DNA of 29,219 nt, taken from positions 1-29,219 of the IMG/VR virus record IMGVR_UViG_3300037485_000420; one strand, 5' to 3'. Made by a program: the position numbers and the translations under genes. The notes under the pieces are model-generated. The model was not told the origin of the DNA. It worked only from the letters and a program-made list of their open reading frames with translations, and made no database searches. This DNA comes from a virus. Within the stretch, counting starts at the first letter, position 1; each line of letters starts with the position of its first letter. This document shows, one piece after another, positions 17,787-27,293 of this stretch.

Positions 17787-20356
17787 TATAAAAATATATT
17801 ACCTTGTGCATCTTCAGTTGTTACTATTGCTTGAGTTATAAGAACACTATATGCTGCTCCACCTCTATATGTATTTCCTCTTGTAGATATTGCTTGTGCT
17901 GTTGGGCCATTAAATAAATACGGTGCTGCGGCATTGGATAAAAGAAAAGTTGAATTTAATATAGTAGCTGGAATCGTTGTTATATTACTTGAAATTCCAA
18001 TACCTCCAGCATTATTCCACTCACTTATTATTGTTGAGTTGTGTATTTGAATTATTGCATTATTCGATAAAACAGAATAACTACTTGATGACTTAGATAT
18101 TATACTATACGCTAATGAATTTCCTGTAATCTGAAAGCCTCTCGAAGAACTACTTATACCCGTACAATTATAAACTTGTCCATTTAAAACTGACATACCA
18201 ATGCCACTAACTGATATTCCTACACATCCAACCGCATTTAACGCATTTGTAATTTCAAATCCAACACTTGAAATAGACCTACCTACACAATTATAAACGT
18301 TAGCAACACCGTAAAATCCAACACCCGTATTTGATATTCCAACACTATTAGATTGGTTTCCACTTAATCCAAAAACTCCATATCCCGAATCAGATACACC
18401 CGTACAATTTTGAATATCTCCACCGTTATGACAGCGAATACCATATCCTCCGCTTGTTCCGTAACCAATAGAATTATTTAATCTTGCACCCGCATTTGTA
18501 AATATAGCAATTGCACCCCAAGTAGTTGTCGCATAAGCCACCGCATAATTAATTTCGTGTGTTGAGTTAGTATTAAATAATATACCAACACCACCTCCAG
18601 AGTTTCTAAAAGTTGAGCCAGAGCAGTTAATAACACCACTTCCACTTATTCCTAAAATTAAACAAGAATTATCGAATAAAGTTCCAGTGCTTCCCGTTCT
18701 AACAACGTTTAAATTATTGATATTACAAGAAGTTACTACTGAGTTGGCTGCTGAGAAAGCGTGACTTAAACCACTATTATTTAACGTATATGTATAACCA
18801 TTTCCGTTAATATTTACACCATTTTTTAGAGTAATTGTAACCGCTCCAGTCTCAGTAACATTTGCAAACATCTCTATTGTTTGTCCGCTTGTAGCTGCTG
18901 CCATTGCTAAAGTTAAAGTAGCATAATAAGTGTATACACCTGAAGCATTTGATATTCCAAAGATACCACTTCCACCTCCTCCACTTATAACCAAGTCACC
19001 GCTACCAAGTAAACTATTTCCGTTAACTGTTTTGATGTTTGTTGCGCTTACTAGAGTAGGTTGCTTACCATTAAACGTAGTCCAATCTGCGCTACTCAAA
19101 GCACCCCTATTCGCAGCTGAAGCAGTTGGTAAATTGAATGTGTGAGTTGAGCCTGTTGAGTTAATTGCAAAATCAGCTCCACTTGTACCCGTTGCTAAGT
19201 TTTGAACTTGCGCAGTAATACCGTTTAAAGAAGTTAACCCAGTTGAAAATGTAGTTATAATTTGGCTTAGGTGATTATCCTCAGTGTGTAACTTAATTGT
19301 TCGACCGCTTGGCGTTACATAGATTCTGATAACTAATCTATCAGTCAAAGCCAAAGTAGTTTGAGGTACAGCCAACGCTGTTAAATATAAATCAATCGCA
19401 GTTCCACCCGTTATTATTTCGGGATTTGTTGAGTTAGATGCAATCAATGACAAAGTAGCACCATCCCATTTATATAACTCTACATAAAATGATGGATTTC
19501 CACCATTAGACGAAGCACTAAAATACGTTTCAAAATTCCAATTCCCTGCTGGTATCTCTAATTGATTAGGGTCATTAGCATCAGTAATAAAAGATTGAAT
19601 ATATCCGTTTGCATTAATTGTGAAATCCGTTCCCGTTCCGATAATTGGAACTTTATTTATTTCACGCATTGCAACTCCTCCGAATGTACCTTGACTTACT
19701 GAGCCATTCAAGTAATAGCTAACCGATGCACCGCCTCCGCTTGTTGTAGGAAAGTTAGCTAGACTTCCATCACCTCTAACATATTGACTTGCTACACCCG
19801 CACCCGTTACCGCTATATCACCGCTTGATGTGATTGGGCTATTTGCTACTGTGAATGCACTCGGCATTGTCAAGCCTACTGAAGTAACTGTGCCTGATGA
19901 AATGGTAGGTTTGTTAGCAATTGCAGTCGAGCCGCTTGTAGCGTTCCAATCTGCATTGGGAACAATTTCCCATACTGCTGCGTTTGGAGTCCAATCAGTA
20001 CATACATATACGTCTCCATTATCTAAAATCCAACGTGAGCCAACGTAAAAGCCTTCCGTTTTATCGTTTGTAGAAGTTGGTATAGTATTGAATTTATGGT
20101 TTACTTCTCTAATTTGAAGACCGTCACCAGTCATGACGTACTGACTTCCCGCCTCCCACTTAAGTTCATAACCAACTGCGCAAATCTGAGCAATGCCTCC
20201 ACCCGCTCCCGAGTCAATTGTACCTTCTTTAAGTCTTGAAGTATTCTTTAATAATACCCCTACACCGCTATTAAATTCAATATCGTTATTAGTTTTGTTT
20301 CCCGAATCAGTTACCTCTTGTAAATTAGGAGTTGCTATGTTTATATCTATTGCCAT
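17786..20356 (-). CDS. Tail fibre / spike with parallel beta-helix domain
   Basis: The protein is 856 aa. The N-terminal 150 residues would attach it to the tail. Then come short Gly/Thr-rich fibre segments familiar from phage fibres (GTVTSVGLTMPSAF; GAGVASQYVRGDGSL; about 158-195) and a beta-sandwich-like part (ISSFITDANDPN region). From about residue 470 to 840 the sequence is a right-handed parallel beta-helix with repeated N/G/S-rich turns (VTSCNINNLNV; IQNCTGVSDSGYGVFGLSG; NVYNCVGRSISSVGFEI), the fold of pectate-lyase-like tailspikes. It probably recognises, and may cut, host surface polysaccharide; no catalytic residues can be named. It overlaps the gene before it by 10 nt. Confidence 0.75.
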   Translation of the reverse strand: MAIDINIATPNLQEVTDSGNKTNNDIEFNSGVGVLLKNTSRLKEGTIDSGAGGGIAQICAVGYELKWEAGSQYVMTGDGLQIREVNHKFNTIPTSTNDKTEGFYVGSRWILDNGDVYVCTDWTPNAAVWEIVPNADWNATSGSTAIANKPTISSGTVTSVGLTMPSAFTVANSPITSSGDIAVTGAGVASQYVRGDGSLANFPTTSGGGASVSYYLNGSVSQGTFGGVAMREINKVPIIGTGTDFTINANGYIQSFITDANDPNQLEIPAGNWNFETYFSASSNGGNPSFYVELYKWDGATLSLIASNSTNPEIITGGTAIDLYLTALAVPQTTLALTDRLVIRIYVTPSGRTIKLHTEDNHLSQIITTFSTGLTSLNGITAQVQNLATGTSGADFAINSTGSTHTFNLPTASAANRGALSSADWTTFNGKQPTLVSATNIKTVNGNSLLGSGDLVISGGGGSGIFGISNASGVYTYYATLTLAMAAATSGQTIEMFANVTETGAVTITLKNGVNINGNGYTYTLNNSGLSHAFSAANSVVTSCNINNLNVVRTGSTGTLFDNSCLILGISGSGVINCSGSTFRNSGGGVGILFNTNSTHEINYAVAYATTTWGAIAIFTNAGARLNNSIGYGTSGGYGIRCHNGGDIQNCTGVSDSGYGVFGLSGNQSNSVGISNTGVGFYGVANVYNCVGRSISSVGFEITNALNAVGCVGISVSGIGMSVLNGQVYNCTGISSSSRGFQITGNSLAYSIISKSSSSYSVLSNNAIIQIHNSTIISEWNNAGGIGISSNITTIPATILNSTFLLSNAAAPYLFNGPTAQAISTRGNTYRGGAAYSVLITQAIVTTEDAQGNIFL

Positions 20357-20979
20357 AATATGTTAAATGTTTCATCTATTAAACTTGGTACTGTTACGCT
20401 TGTTGTAACTCCGTTTATTATAAAGTTGTAGGTTGTATCAGGTAAAATTAAAGTACCTCCACTTGCAACTGTATCTATATATGTACCGTCTGAATTTGTT
20501 ACCGTAGCATCTGCACAAACAATTGGAGGATTTGGATTTATTGGATTCATTGGAATAGCACAATCACCGTAACTTGCTACCTCAAAAGTAATGCTCATAA
20601 CCCACCCCGCAACGTAATCTAAATCTTGATTGTTTAATGGAGTCATTGACGCAGTTCCTACAACATCAATTTCAATATCGTTGTCATTGGTGTAGTAAAC
20701 GTACATATCTTTTAGGATAAGCTGACAATCTGAAATAATACTGTTTAGATTTGCTCTATCCGCTTGAATTAAATCAACGCAATAAACATCTATCGTAAAC
20801 TGATTTGTGTTTAATGCTTCAGTATCACTTGTAGGAGTAACAAAAACAACGGGATACTTCTCGTCTTTAGTTGCAAAGTTAGGCATTTGCTCACGAAACT
20901 CGCCACCGTACTTTTTGATTTGTAGGTGAGCATTGCAGAACGCTTCTATTTTAGATAATAGTGATATATAGCTTGTCAT
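20347..20979 (-). CDS. Tail completion/terminator-like protein with C-terminal extension
   Basis: The protein is 210 aa. Residues 1-140 (SLLSKIEAFCNAHLQIKKYG; KYPVVFVTPTSDTEALNTNQ; FTIDVYCVDLIQADRANLNS) have the alpha-beta pattern of tail terminator or minor tail proteins. After a Pro/Asn-rich linker (PMNPINPNPPIVC) an extra small beta domain follows (ATVTNSDGTYIDTVASGGTL...), a module I recall from virion proteins of Bacteroidota phages. It lies between tape measure and fibre and overlaps both neighbours. The function is inferred from position and fold pattern. Confidence 0.5.
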   Translation of the reverse strand: MTSYISLLSKIEAFCNAHLQIKKYGGEFREQMPNFATKDEKYPVVFVTPTSDTEALNTNQFTIDVYCVDLIQADRANLNSIISDCQLILKDMYVYYTNDNDIEIDVVGTASMTPLNNQDLDYVAGWVMSITFEVASYGDCAIPMNPINPNPPIVCADATVTNSDGTYIDTVASGGTLILPDTTYNFIINGVTTSVTVPSLIDETFNILWQ

Positions 20980-23090
20980 AATACTGCGGATTCTTGTACT
21001 TTATTCATCTTCTTTTGCATTGAAGTAACATCTGATTCTACAACAACTGCCTTAACTACCATTTCCCCACCTTGATTAGATTGTTGACCATTCGCTCCAA
21101 ATGTATTAGCGTTGTTATTAGCACCAAATAAGTTAACTTGCGGAGTAGCTTGTTGAGTAGATGTATTACTTGCGCCACCGCCACCGCTTGTACCCGTAGA
21201 TGCGCTTACACCGCCACCACCACCTTCAAACTGAGTAGATGAAATCTTCTTAACGTTAGCTACACCTGAAGCAACTACACCAGCAGCAGCAACAGCACCC
21301 AACGCTAAACCAACAGGACCAGGTATTGTTGAGGTCATTCCCGTAAACGCTGAAACTGCACCCTTAATAGTGTCAATCGTTGCCATTGCAATATTGAGTT
21401 TCTTCTGAGTGTTAAACGCTTTCTTTTGTGCTGCAACTGATTTACCAGCAAAAGCACCAACCAAATCTGATATACCTTGAAGCCCACCTTTAGTAGCGTC
21501 AAGCGACATATTCATCATGTTCTTTTTACGTGCAATTTCATCTTTATCCGCTTTGTCATTTATTGCACCTAATTCCGTTGCCTTTGCCGCTTCAATAATT
21601 GCTAGTTGTTCAGCGTTACCTTTAGCCGCTTCTTGCAATGCGAAGTATTTATCGTTAACTGCTAAAAGTTCTCTATCTTTTTCGGATAATGAATTGACAT
21701 AGTTTTGTTCTGCGATGTCTTCAACCGTTTGCAACCAAGCAGTTTCTGCATCTTCCTTTATTTTTTTAGCGTCTATCTCAAACTGATTTATTCTTGCAAG
21801 TTCTTTTTGATTTATTTCATCTTGTGTTTTAGAATACTCAACATAATATAAATTTAGCAATCTTGCTTTTTCGTCTCCCTCTTCTTTAGTTTTTGTAACT
21901 CTTGCTTGTGTATCTTCAATTAATCTTTTGAATTTTAATTTGTTTATTTCAAGTTCTTTTTGTATACCCTCTTCTAATAGCGAAGCCTCTAAATCTTCAA
22001 TTTGTCTTCTTGCTGCTAATCGTTCAGCTTGATATTTCTTTTCTGCTTCAATCCTTGCTTTGTAAGAATCTGCTGCTTTCTTTCTATTGCTCTCAGTTGT
22101 TTTGGCTTGGTCTTCAGCTTCCTTTGCTCTATCCTCTTTTTTACGGTTAGCCTCAGTCTTATCTATCACCTCAACTTGATGTTTAGCGTCTTTAACTGCT
22201 TCAACTTGGTCATTGTACGCTTTTCGTAATTCTTTTATTTCTTCTTCGTCTAAGTCACCGCTCAATTTACCCGCTATAATTTTATCTTTAATAGCTTTCA
22301 ATCTTGCCTCAGCAGTCTTGATTATCCAATACTGTTTTTGCTTTTCTAATTCAACCGTATTTTTACCATCTAATTTAGCTAGTTCAATTTCTCTATCATA
22401 TCCACCAACAACCGATTTGCTTTTTTCTTCGTATGCTGCTGCAGTTTTTTCAGCTGCTGCTGCTTGTTTATCCGCTGCATCTTCTGCTGCATTATTAGTA
22501 AGTCCTAACCAATCAGTCAAGTCTTTGAATCCTTGAATAACCATGTCTATAACTGCACCTATAAATTCAAATACCTTGCCTATTGCGTTTAATACTGGCT
22601 TTAATATTCCGAGTTTATTCATTATAACTCCGATTACCGCAACGATAGCTACAATCGCAGCTACTAATAAGAAGATTGGATTTGCAAGTAATGCTACACC
22701 AAACTGAACAAACGCTTTTGATAAACTACCAACAACTGAGATTAAACCTTTAATGCTATTTCCAATCGTTGCGGGTGAAATTGAGCCTAAAGTTTGCTGA
22801 AACATTTTAGCTTTCTGCGCTGCCTCTTCAAAGTCTAATGACATCAAAGAATCTTTCATTGAGCCAAACGAATTTGATACTTGTTCGAACTTACTACCCG
22901 AAGCAAAAACTGCTACTTGGTCATTAGCGTCTTTCAGTTGGTCTTTAAGTTCACCCGCTCTTTGAGCAAGTTCTTGCATTTGTTTAGGGTCAGTCGCATT
23001 TGCAAGTTCTCCCTTCAACTCACGAAGTTCTGCTTTAATAGCCGCTAAGCCATTTAATTTTATAGGTATCTCAATTGGTGTTGAAGCCAT
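20976..23090 (-). CDS. Tape measure protein
   Basis: The protein is 704 aa. It has an N-terminal coiled coil (AAIKAELRELKGELANATDP), a hydrophobic segment at about 129-157 (QFGVALLANPIFLLVAAIVA) flanked by further hydrophobic helices, a long coiled coil at about 215-500 and a Gly/Ala/Ser-rich end (EGGGGGVSASTGTSGGGG). This is the layout of siphophage tape measure proteins, which set tail length; at about 1.5 angstrom per residue it would suit a tail near 100 nm. The membrane-like segment fits DNA delivery. ATG 23090 ends a CCATTATAAnnTATG element with a full upstream half. Confidence 0.82.
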   Translation of the reverse strand: MASTPIEIPIKLNGLAAIKAELRELKGELANATDPKQMQELAQRAGELKDQLKDANDQVAVFASGSKFEQVSNSFGSMKDSLMSLDFEEAAQKAKMFQQTLGSISPATIGNSIKGLISVVGSLSKAFVQFGVALLANPIFLLVAAIVAIVAVIGVIMNKLGILKPVLNAIGKVFEFIGAVIDMVIQGFKDLTDWLGLTNNAAEDAADKQAAAAEKTAAAYEEKSKSVVGGYDREIELAKLDGKNTVELEKQKQYWIIKTAEARLKAIKDKIIAGKLSGDLDEEEIKELRKAYNDQVEAVKDAKHQVEVIDKTEANRKKEDRAKEAEDQAKTTESNRKKAADSYKARIEAEKKYQAERLAARRQIEDLEASLLEEGIQKELEINKLKFKRLIEDTQARVTKTKEEGDEKARLLNLYYVEYSKTQDEINQKELARINQFEIDAKKIKEDAETAWLQTVEDIAEQNYVNSLSEKDRELLAVNDKYFALQEAAKGNAEQLAIIEAAKATELGAINDKADKDEIARKKNMMNMSLDATKGGLQGISDLVGAFAGKSVAAQKKAFNTQKKLNIAMATIDTIKGAVSAFTGMTSTIPGPVGLALGAVAAAGVVASGVANVKKISSTQFEGGGGGVSASTGTSGGGGASNTSTQQATPQVNLFGANNNANTFGANGQQSNQGGEMVVKAVVVESDVTSMQKKMNKVQESAVL

Positions 23091-23123
23091 ACTTTATAAT
23101 GGTAATTTTTTGATTTGTGTTTT
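23088..23123 (-). promoter_or_regulatory. Bipartite promoter-like element before the tape measure gene
   Basis: Minus strand: AAAACACAAA (23123-23114), 11 nt, CCATTATAA (23102-23094), then AGTATG with the start codon. It differs at one position of the left half from the copy at 27264-27293 and has the same spacing. It fills most of the 41-nt gap after the tail gene at 23132. Confidence 0.6.
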
Positions 23124-23131
23124 AAAGTAGA

Positions 23132-25858
23132 TTAATTGTATTTAGTAATAGTAATGTAAGTTTGAGCAGCAGAACAAACATCGTCAGCTTGAACGCCACT
23201 TGCGTAAGTTGAAACTGCTACCGCACTTGTAGTAGGTAGTATTGCTAAAACTTCTCCTCCAATATCTAAAGAACTCATATTAAAAGATATTTCAACGTTA
23301 TCTACTAATTGTGAGTTAAATCCTAAAATTGCATAACCTCCCGCAATACTTCTATTTGTAGTTATTGTACCTCCAAAGTCATTTCGTATAATTGTCAATG
23401 TTGGTGCGCTTGTGCCTATTTGTTCAAACCTTGCTTTAAATATTGTTTCAGTTACATCCGTTGGATTAGCTTCAGTTATATTTACAAACTTTTCCGTTAC
23501 TATATTATCGTCACCAATTATTAACCCCGTAGTACCGCTTAATACAACGTTGTTTCTACCTTTAATCATTACATCTGCGCCACTCATAACAACGTTATTA
23601 TTGTCAACGCTTGTTTGTAATATGTCTTTAGTAATATGGCTAACTTGTGAATCAACGGGCAACTTAGGAATTTTAAATTTAAACGGAGCAAAGTCAATTT
23701 CTGAATCAATGCTTATCAATTCAACTTTTGTAAATCCTTTTACGTTTGCGTTGTAATCAATTATTTTGTTTATGTTCCACCAAGAATTATCAATTCTAAT
23801 CTTGTCATTCAATCTCATGGCTTGGATGTCTCCCTCGTTCAAATCGAAGTAAGCAACCAACATTTTGCCCGTATTGATTTGGTTAACTGTTCTTCTCCAA
23901 TACTTGTTATATAGATTGTTATTCGTTACGTTTACACCATCGTAATAGTAAAAGTCACAAGTAGCGAAGTTCAAATCGAAAGTAGGATTCAATGGATTGT
24001 CAAAGTGTCCTAATAAAGGATAAGTTGTCAATCCCGTTTGTCCCGTAGTCCCATAATCGTAAATATTATAAGCACTACAAGTATCAGTTCCACCATCTAC
24101 TAAAATTCTTATGTTTGTTTTAGGAGCAGACCCCGCTATAAATGGAACGTATGCACCAAATGTTGTTCTTCCTACGGGAGTAGGGCTAAATATCATCTCT
24201 TTAGTATCTATTCCCTTTTGGTATTCCGTATCGAATACATACTCAACTTGTCCGTAGATTTCATTCGTTGCTCCAACGTAATCAGTATTCGGTAAATCCT
24301 CATCTGCCTTGTACGTGAGAATCATTTTCTTTGACGTGATGTCAGGAAGAAAGATTAATTCTTGGTCAATGTCCTTGCATAACTTCTTAGTCCAATCTAC
24401 TGTATTTCCGCTATCGTAGTAATCGTCTCTATGCTGAAGTATTAAGTTGTTAGGAGCAGTCTTATCAATTTCAACAAACAAGTTAAACATCGAAAGTATA
24501 CCTTTTACAAAGTCTCGCTGCTTTAGTTTTTTAGGTATAAAGTTATTCATTTGAACAGTCGACCCCGTACCAATCATATTAGTTGAGGGCTGCACAGTCA
24601 TTGTCAGCGCATTTACATCAAGAATCAAATCAACTTGAACGTTTGTGCCTCCCGAACTATTTGCATCTTTCCAAAGTGGTGTATTATTATTTGAAACGCT
24701 TACACCAACCTTTGACGTAATTACATCACCAGGTGATAACCCCGAAACGGGAATGCTGAAATTGTATATACCATTTAAAAATGTAGTTACACCAGGAGCA
24801 ATTGGAGGATTAGAAGCAAAAAAAGTAAAACTCCCCATCCAACCAATCGGAGAAGTTAAATATAACACTCCATTCTTGTATATCTCAATGATTGGAGAAT
24901 AAGTAAAATCACCAAAAGGTAATCCAAACGCAAGAGCGTAAAGATATGCATTCGCTCCCGTTGTATTGTCAAGACTAAAATTCAGGTTTACATTAAAATT
25001 AAACATTATCACTTGTCCCCAAGTAACAGTAAACTGCGAGGTGTATTCTCCCGTTGTAGGATTGAAAATCGAAAAGTTATCTTGTACCTCCGTTAAATTG
25101 ATTAAAGGCTGAACTGCGCTTACGTTTGTTCCCGCTGCTTGTGTTAACGTATATGTGTCTGATTTAGTTGCTATGACCTCATAATTATCATAGTCAACAG
25201 TAGGTAAATCTCCATTATACGGTATAATCAATTGGTCAAACTTAGCTGCTCCAGAAGTAGCCCAAGTGTAGCTGAATCCATTTGTTGCAAAGATAGAATC
25301 AAAGTAACGCTTCACATAGATAGCAGGTCTCATCTCCTTAAGCGGATAAACATTATCTCCCGACCAAGGCAACAAATACTTATATCCATCCGTTACAGTA
25401 TTATTAAACGTACCGACAACATTACTAGCAGTTATAACGTGGTCTAATTCACTAAAATCTAAATCAGTTAAATACTTGTTATCTAACTTAGTAAATAAAT
25501 CAGATGTTGCATCCTTAACCATTAGTTGATATTCAACTTGCTGCTCATAGTTGCTATTTGGCTGACTCTTATTAACCGATAAAAGTTGAAGGTAGCAGTC
25601 CTCCATGATAGGTATTCCATCTTGAATTACCGCACACTTAGTCAAAGCGTTTATGTCGAACGTTCCCGCAACGATATTTACATCGTAGTAATGGTTAAGT
25701 AAATCGTGATTATTCTTGCTACCGATTGCAGTTAACGTTTTAGAATTTGAGCCTTTTTTTTGCGTTAAATCTCGCACATCTCCCGAAGCAAAGTTCAAAG
25801 GAAAGTTACTCCCTTCTTTAATATCGATGAAACCATTTTCAAGTTGAATCCTAACCAT
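23132..25858 (-). CDS. Large tail tip / receptor-binding-type protein
   Basis: The protein is 908 aa and beta-rich. The N-terminus (LENGFIDIKEGSNFPLNFAS, then DVRDLTQKKGSNSKTLTAIG) matches a type of large tail protein I recall from Bacteroidota phages, where a thin-tail hub domain is expected. The central part has many hydrophobic strands. Near the C-terminus are short repeats NNNVVMSGADVMIKGRNNVV with a beta-helix look, and a final domain (TISTITKY-like end, residues 810-908) that may touch the host. Together with the 469-aa gene upstream, which overlaps it by 8 nt, it probably forms the tail tip. It lies before the tape measure gene, the reverse of the usual order. Confidence 0.6.
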   Translation of the reverse strand: MVRIQLENGFIDIKEGSNFPLNFASGDVRDLTQKKGSNSKTLTAIGSKNNHDLLNHYYDVNIVAGTFDINALTKCAVIQDGIPIMEDCYLQLLSVNKSQPNSNYEQQVEYQLMVKDATSDLFTKLDNKYLTDLDFSELDHVITASNVVGTFNNTVTDGYKYLLPWSGDNVYPLKEMRPAIYVKRYFDSIFATNGFSYTWATSGAAKFDQLIIPYNGDLPTVDYDNYEVIATKSDTYTLTQAAGTNVSAVQPLINLTEVQDNFSIFNPTTGEYTSQFTVTWGQVIMFNFNVNLNFSLDNTTGANAYLYALAFGLPFGDFTYSPIIEIYKNGVLYLTSPIGWMGSFTFFASNPPIAPGVTTFLNGIYNFSIPVSGLSPGDVITSKVGVSVSNNNTPLWKDANSSGGTNVQVDLILDVNALTMTVQPSTNMIGTGSTVQMNNFIPKKLKQRDFVKGILSMFNLFVEIDKTAPNNLILQHRDDYYDSGNTVDWTKKLCKDIDQELIFLPDITSKKMILTYKADEDLPNTDYVGATNEIYGQVEYVFDTEYQKGIDTKEMIFSPTPVGRTTFGAYVPFIAGSAPKTNIRILVDGGTDTCSAYNIYDYGTTGQTGLTTYPLLGHFDNPLNPTFDLNFATCDFYYYDGVNVTNNNLYNKYWRRTVNQINTGKMLVAYFDLNEGDIQAMRLNDKIRIDNSWWNINKIIDYNANVKGFTKVELISIDSEIDFAPFKFKIPKLPVDSQVSHITKDILQTSVDNNNVVMSGADVMIKGRNNVVLSGTTGLIIGDDNIVTEKFVNITEANPTDVTETIFKARFEQIGTSAPTLTIIRNDFGGTITTNRSIAGGYAILGFNSQLVDNVEISFNMSSLDIGGEVLAILPTTSAVAVSTYASGVQADDVCSAAQTYITITKYN

Positions 25859-27260
25859 TGATAACGTTTTGATTTGATGGTTTAACTGTAAGTGACTTTT
25901 TGATTAAGTTCTTGTTTCTTGACTTTTCAACTTCAAATGAAGTGTCTACAATTTGTACCGCTTGATACGTTGAGCCAATCTTCAAAAAAGCCAAAGGAGT
26001 AGATACTAATTCTTCAAATAGAATAGCCATCTCTTCAGTCATGTAGTTAGTGTTTAAGTCAATCGTACTCGCAAGTAGTACACTTGCGTTTGTCATTCCA
26101 AAGTCAGTTGGGTAATAGTTCCAACGATTAGATGAAACATAACCAGCAACGTCTCTATTGAATTCAGTTCGTTGAACGTTCCCTTTGTCATAGCTTCTAA
26201 GTTGAAAAGCAAATGAAGGGAAAGAGCCTTTTCTATCTAGGAATAATATTTCGTAATCTTCAATCTTACATCGTTTGTCTAAGTTCACTCTATACTTAAC
26301 CGAGTATTGTGTACCCGATGCATTCGTATACCAAAAATCGTAGTAGGTAGTGTCTGCTTCGACAAGTCCACCCGTTCCGCTTACCGTTGTTAATGTGCCT
26401 ACGTTATTGACTCCAACCGTAACTGCTGTAATTACATTGGCATTACTTACCGCCTTTTTAAATACGCTTCCATTACTATTTTCGAAGTACATAAATCCCG
26501 TAGATACGGATTGATTAGGAACGTTTACGATTAGGTCTTGCTCAGGTGTTGCGTAGAATCCCGTTTGTGGAATAGATGTTAAAAGCAAATCAGTCGCAGC
26601 ATTACAATCGTAGTTAGTCTCATTGTAGCTTATCCAATCTAACCAACTAAAAGCAGCGTTAAAGACAACTGCTCTGCTCACAGTTACAACTGCTAATGTT
26701 TGTGTCTTTCTATTGTCTGCATAGTAAACACTTCCGTTAATAGTTGCGTCAGTTACCTCACTCCATAATGCTGAAACAGTAAAGTCAGTAGTTCCCGTTA
26801 TAGCAGTTACAACGAATAGACCTTCCAATTGTGGATTAGCCACCCCGTTATCCGCTTGAACGATTCTAACCTGGTCACCTACTACAAACGAATGAGTAAC
26901 TGTTATTTTAACATTCCCTCCATTGTTGGATAATGAAGCAGTATAGTTCACTCCCGTAATATATTCTTCTCCAATTCTCACATCGTATTCATAGAAAGAA
27001 TTTGCAGCATTGTACATTGCACCACTTGGTAAATCGTAAGAGACTTTATTGCTCAATAGCTTGGATAAATCTTGTTCACCGTATCCGCTTGTCACTAAAG
27101 GGAGAATTCTATACTCAGCAATTTGTGCGCCTCCGTATTGACGAACTTGAAAAATATATTTGAAGCCTAATTGATTCTTGTTTGTAGAATCGTAGATGTA
27201 CTTTAACTCATTGTAAGCGGGTGAGAAAGTAAAAGGTTTTGCTATTAGTGTTATTGCCAT
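25851..27260 (-). CDS. Tail protein, possible distal-tail (Dit-like) component
   Basis: The protein is 469 aa and beta-rich throughout. The start (MAITLIAKPFTFSPAYNELK, then YIYDSTNKNQLGFKYIFQV) and later parts (KIEDYEILFLDRKGSFPSFA, a conserved 'D+.GsfpsF.F' block) look like a beta-sandwich structural protein common in Bacteroidota siphophages. It sits directly after the terminase genes and is coupled to the large tip protein by an 8-nt overlap, so a distal-tail or baseplate role is likely. I have no decisive motif. ATG 27260 ends the bipartite element. Confidence 0.55.
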   Translation of the reverse strand: MAITLIAKPFTFSPAYNELKYIYDSTNKNQLGFKYIFQVRQYGGAQIAEYRILPLVTSGYGEQDLSKLLSNKVSYDLPSGAMYNAANSFYEYDVRIGEEYITGVNYTASLSNNGGNVKITVTHSFVVGDQVRIVQADNGVANPQLEGLFVVTAITGTTDFTVSALWSEVTDATINGSVYYADNRKTQTLAVVTVSRAVVFNAAFSWLDWISYNETNYDCNAATDLLLTSIPQTGFYATPEQDLIVNVPNQSVSTGFMYFENSNGSVFKKAVSNANVITAVTVGVNNVGTLTTVSGTGGLVEADTTYYDFWYTNASGTQYSVKYRVNLDKRCKIEDYEILFLDRKGSFPSFAFQLRSYDKGNVQRTEFNRDVAGYVSSNRWNYYPTDFGMTNASVLLASTIDLNTNYMTEEMAILFEELVSTPLAFLKIGSTYQAVQIVDTSFEVEKSRNKNLIKKSLTVKPSNQNVING

Positions 27261-27293
27261 ATCTTATAATGGTTAAATTTTCATTCGTGTTTT
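27258..27293 (-). promoter_or_regulatory. Bipartite promoter-like element before the first tail gene
   Basis: Minus strand: AAAACACGAA (27293-27284) starting at the terminase stop, 11 nt, CCATTATAA (27272-27264), then GATATG with the start codon. The same arrangement and spacing occur at 346-375 and 23094-23123. Confidence 0.6.
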
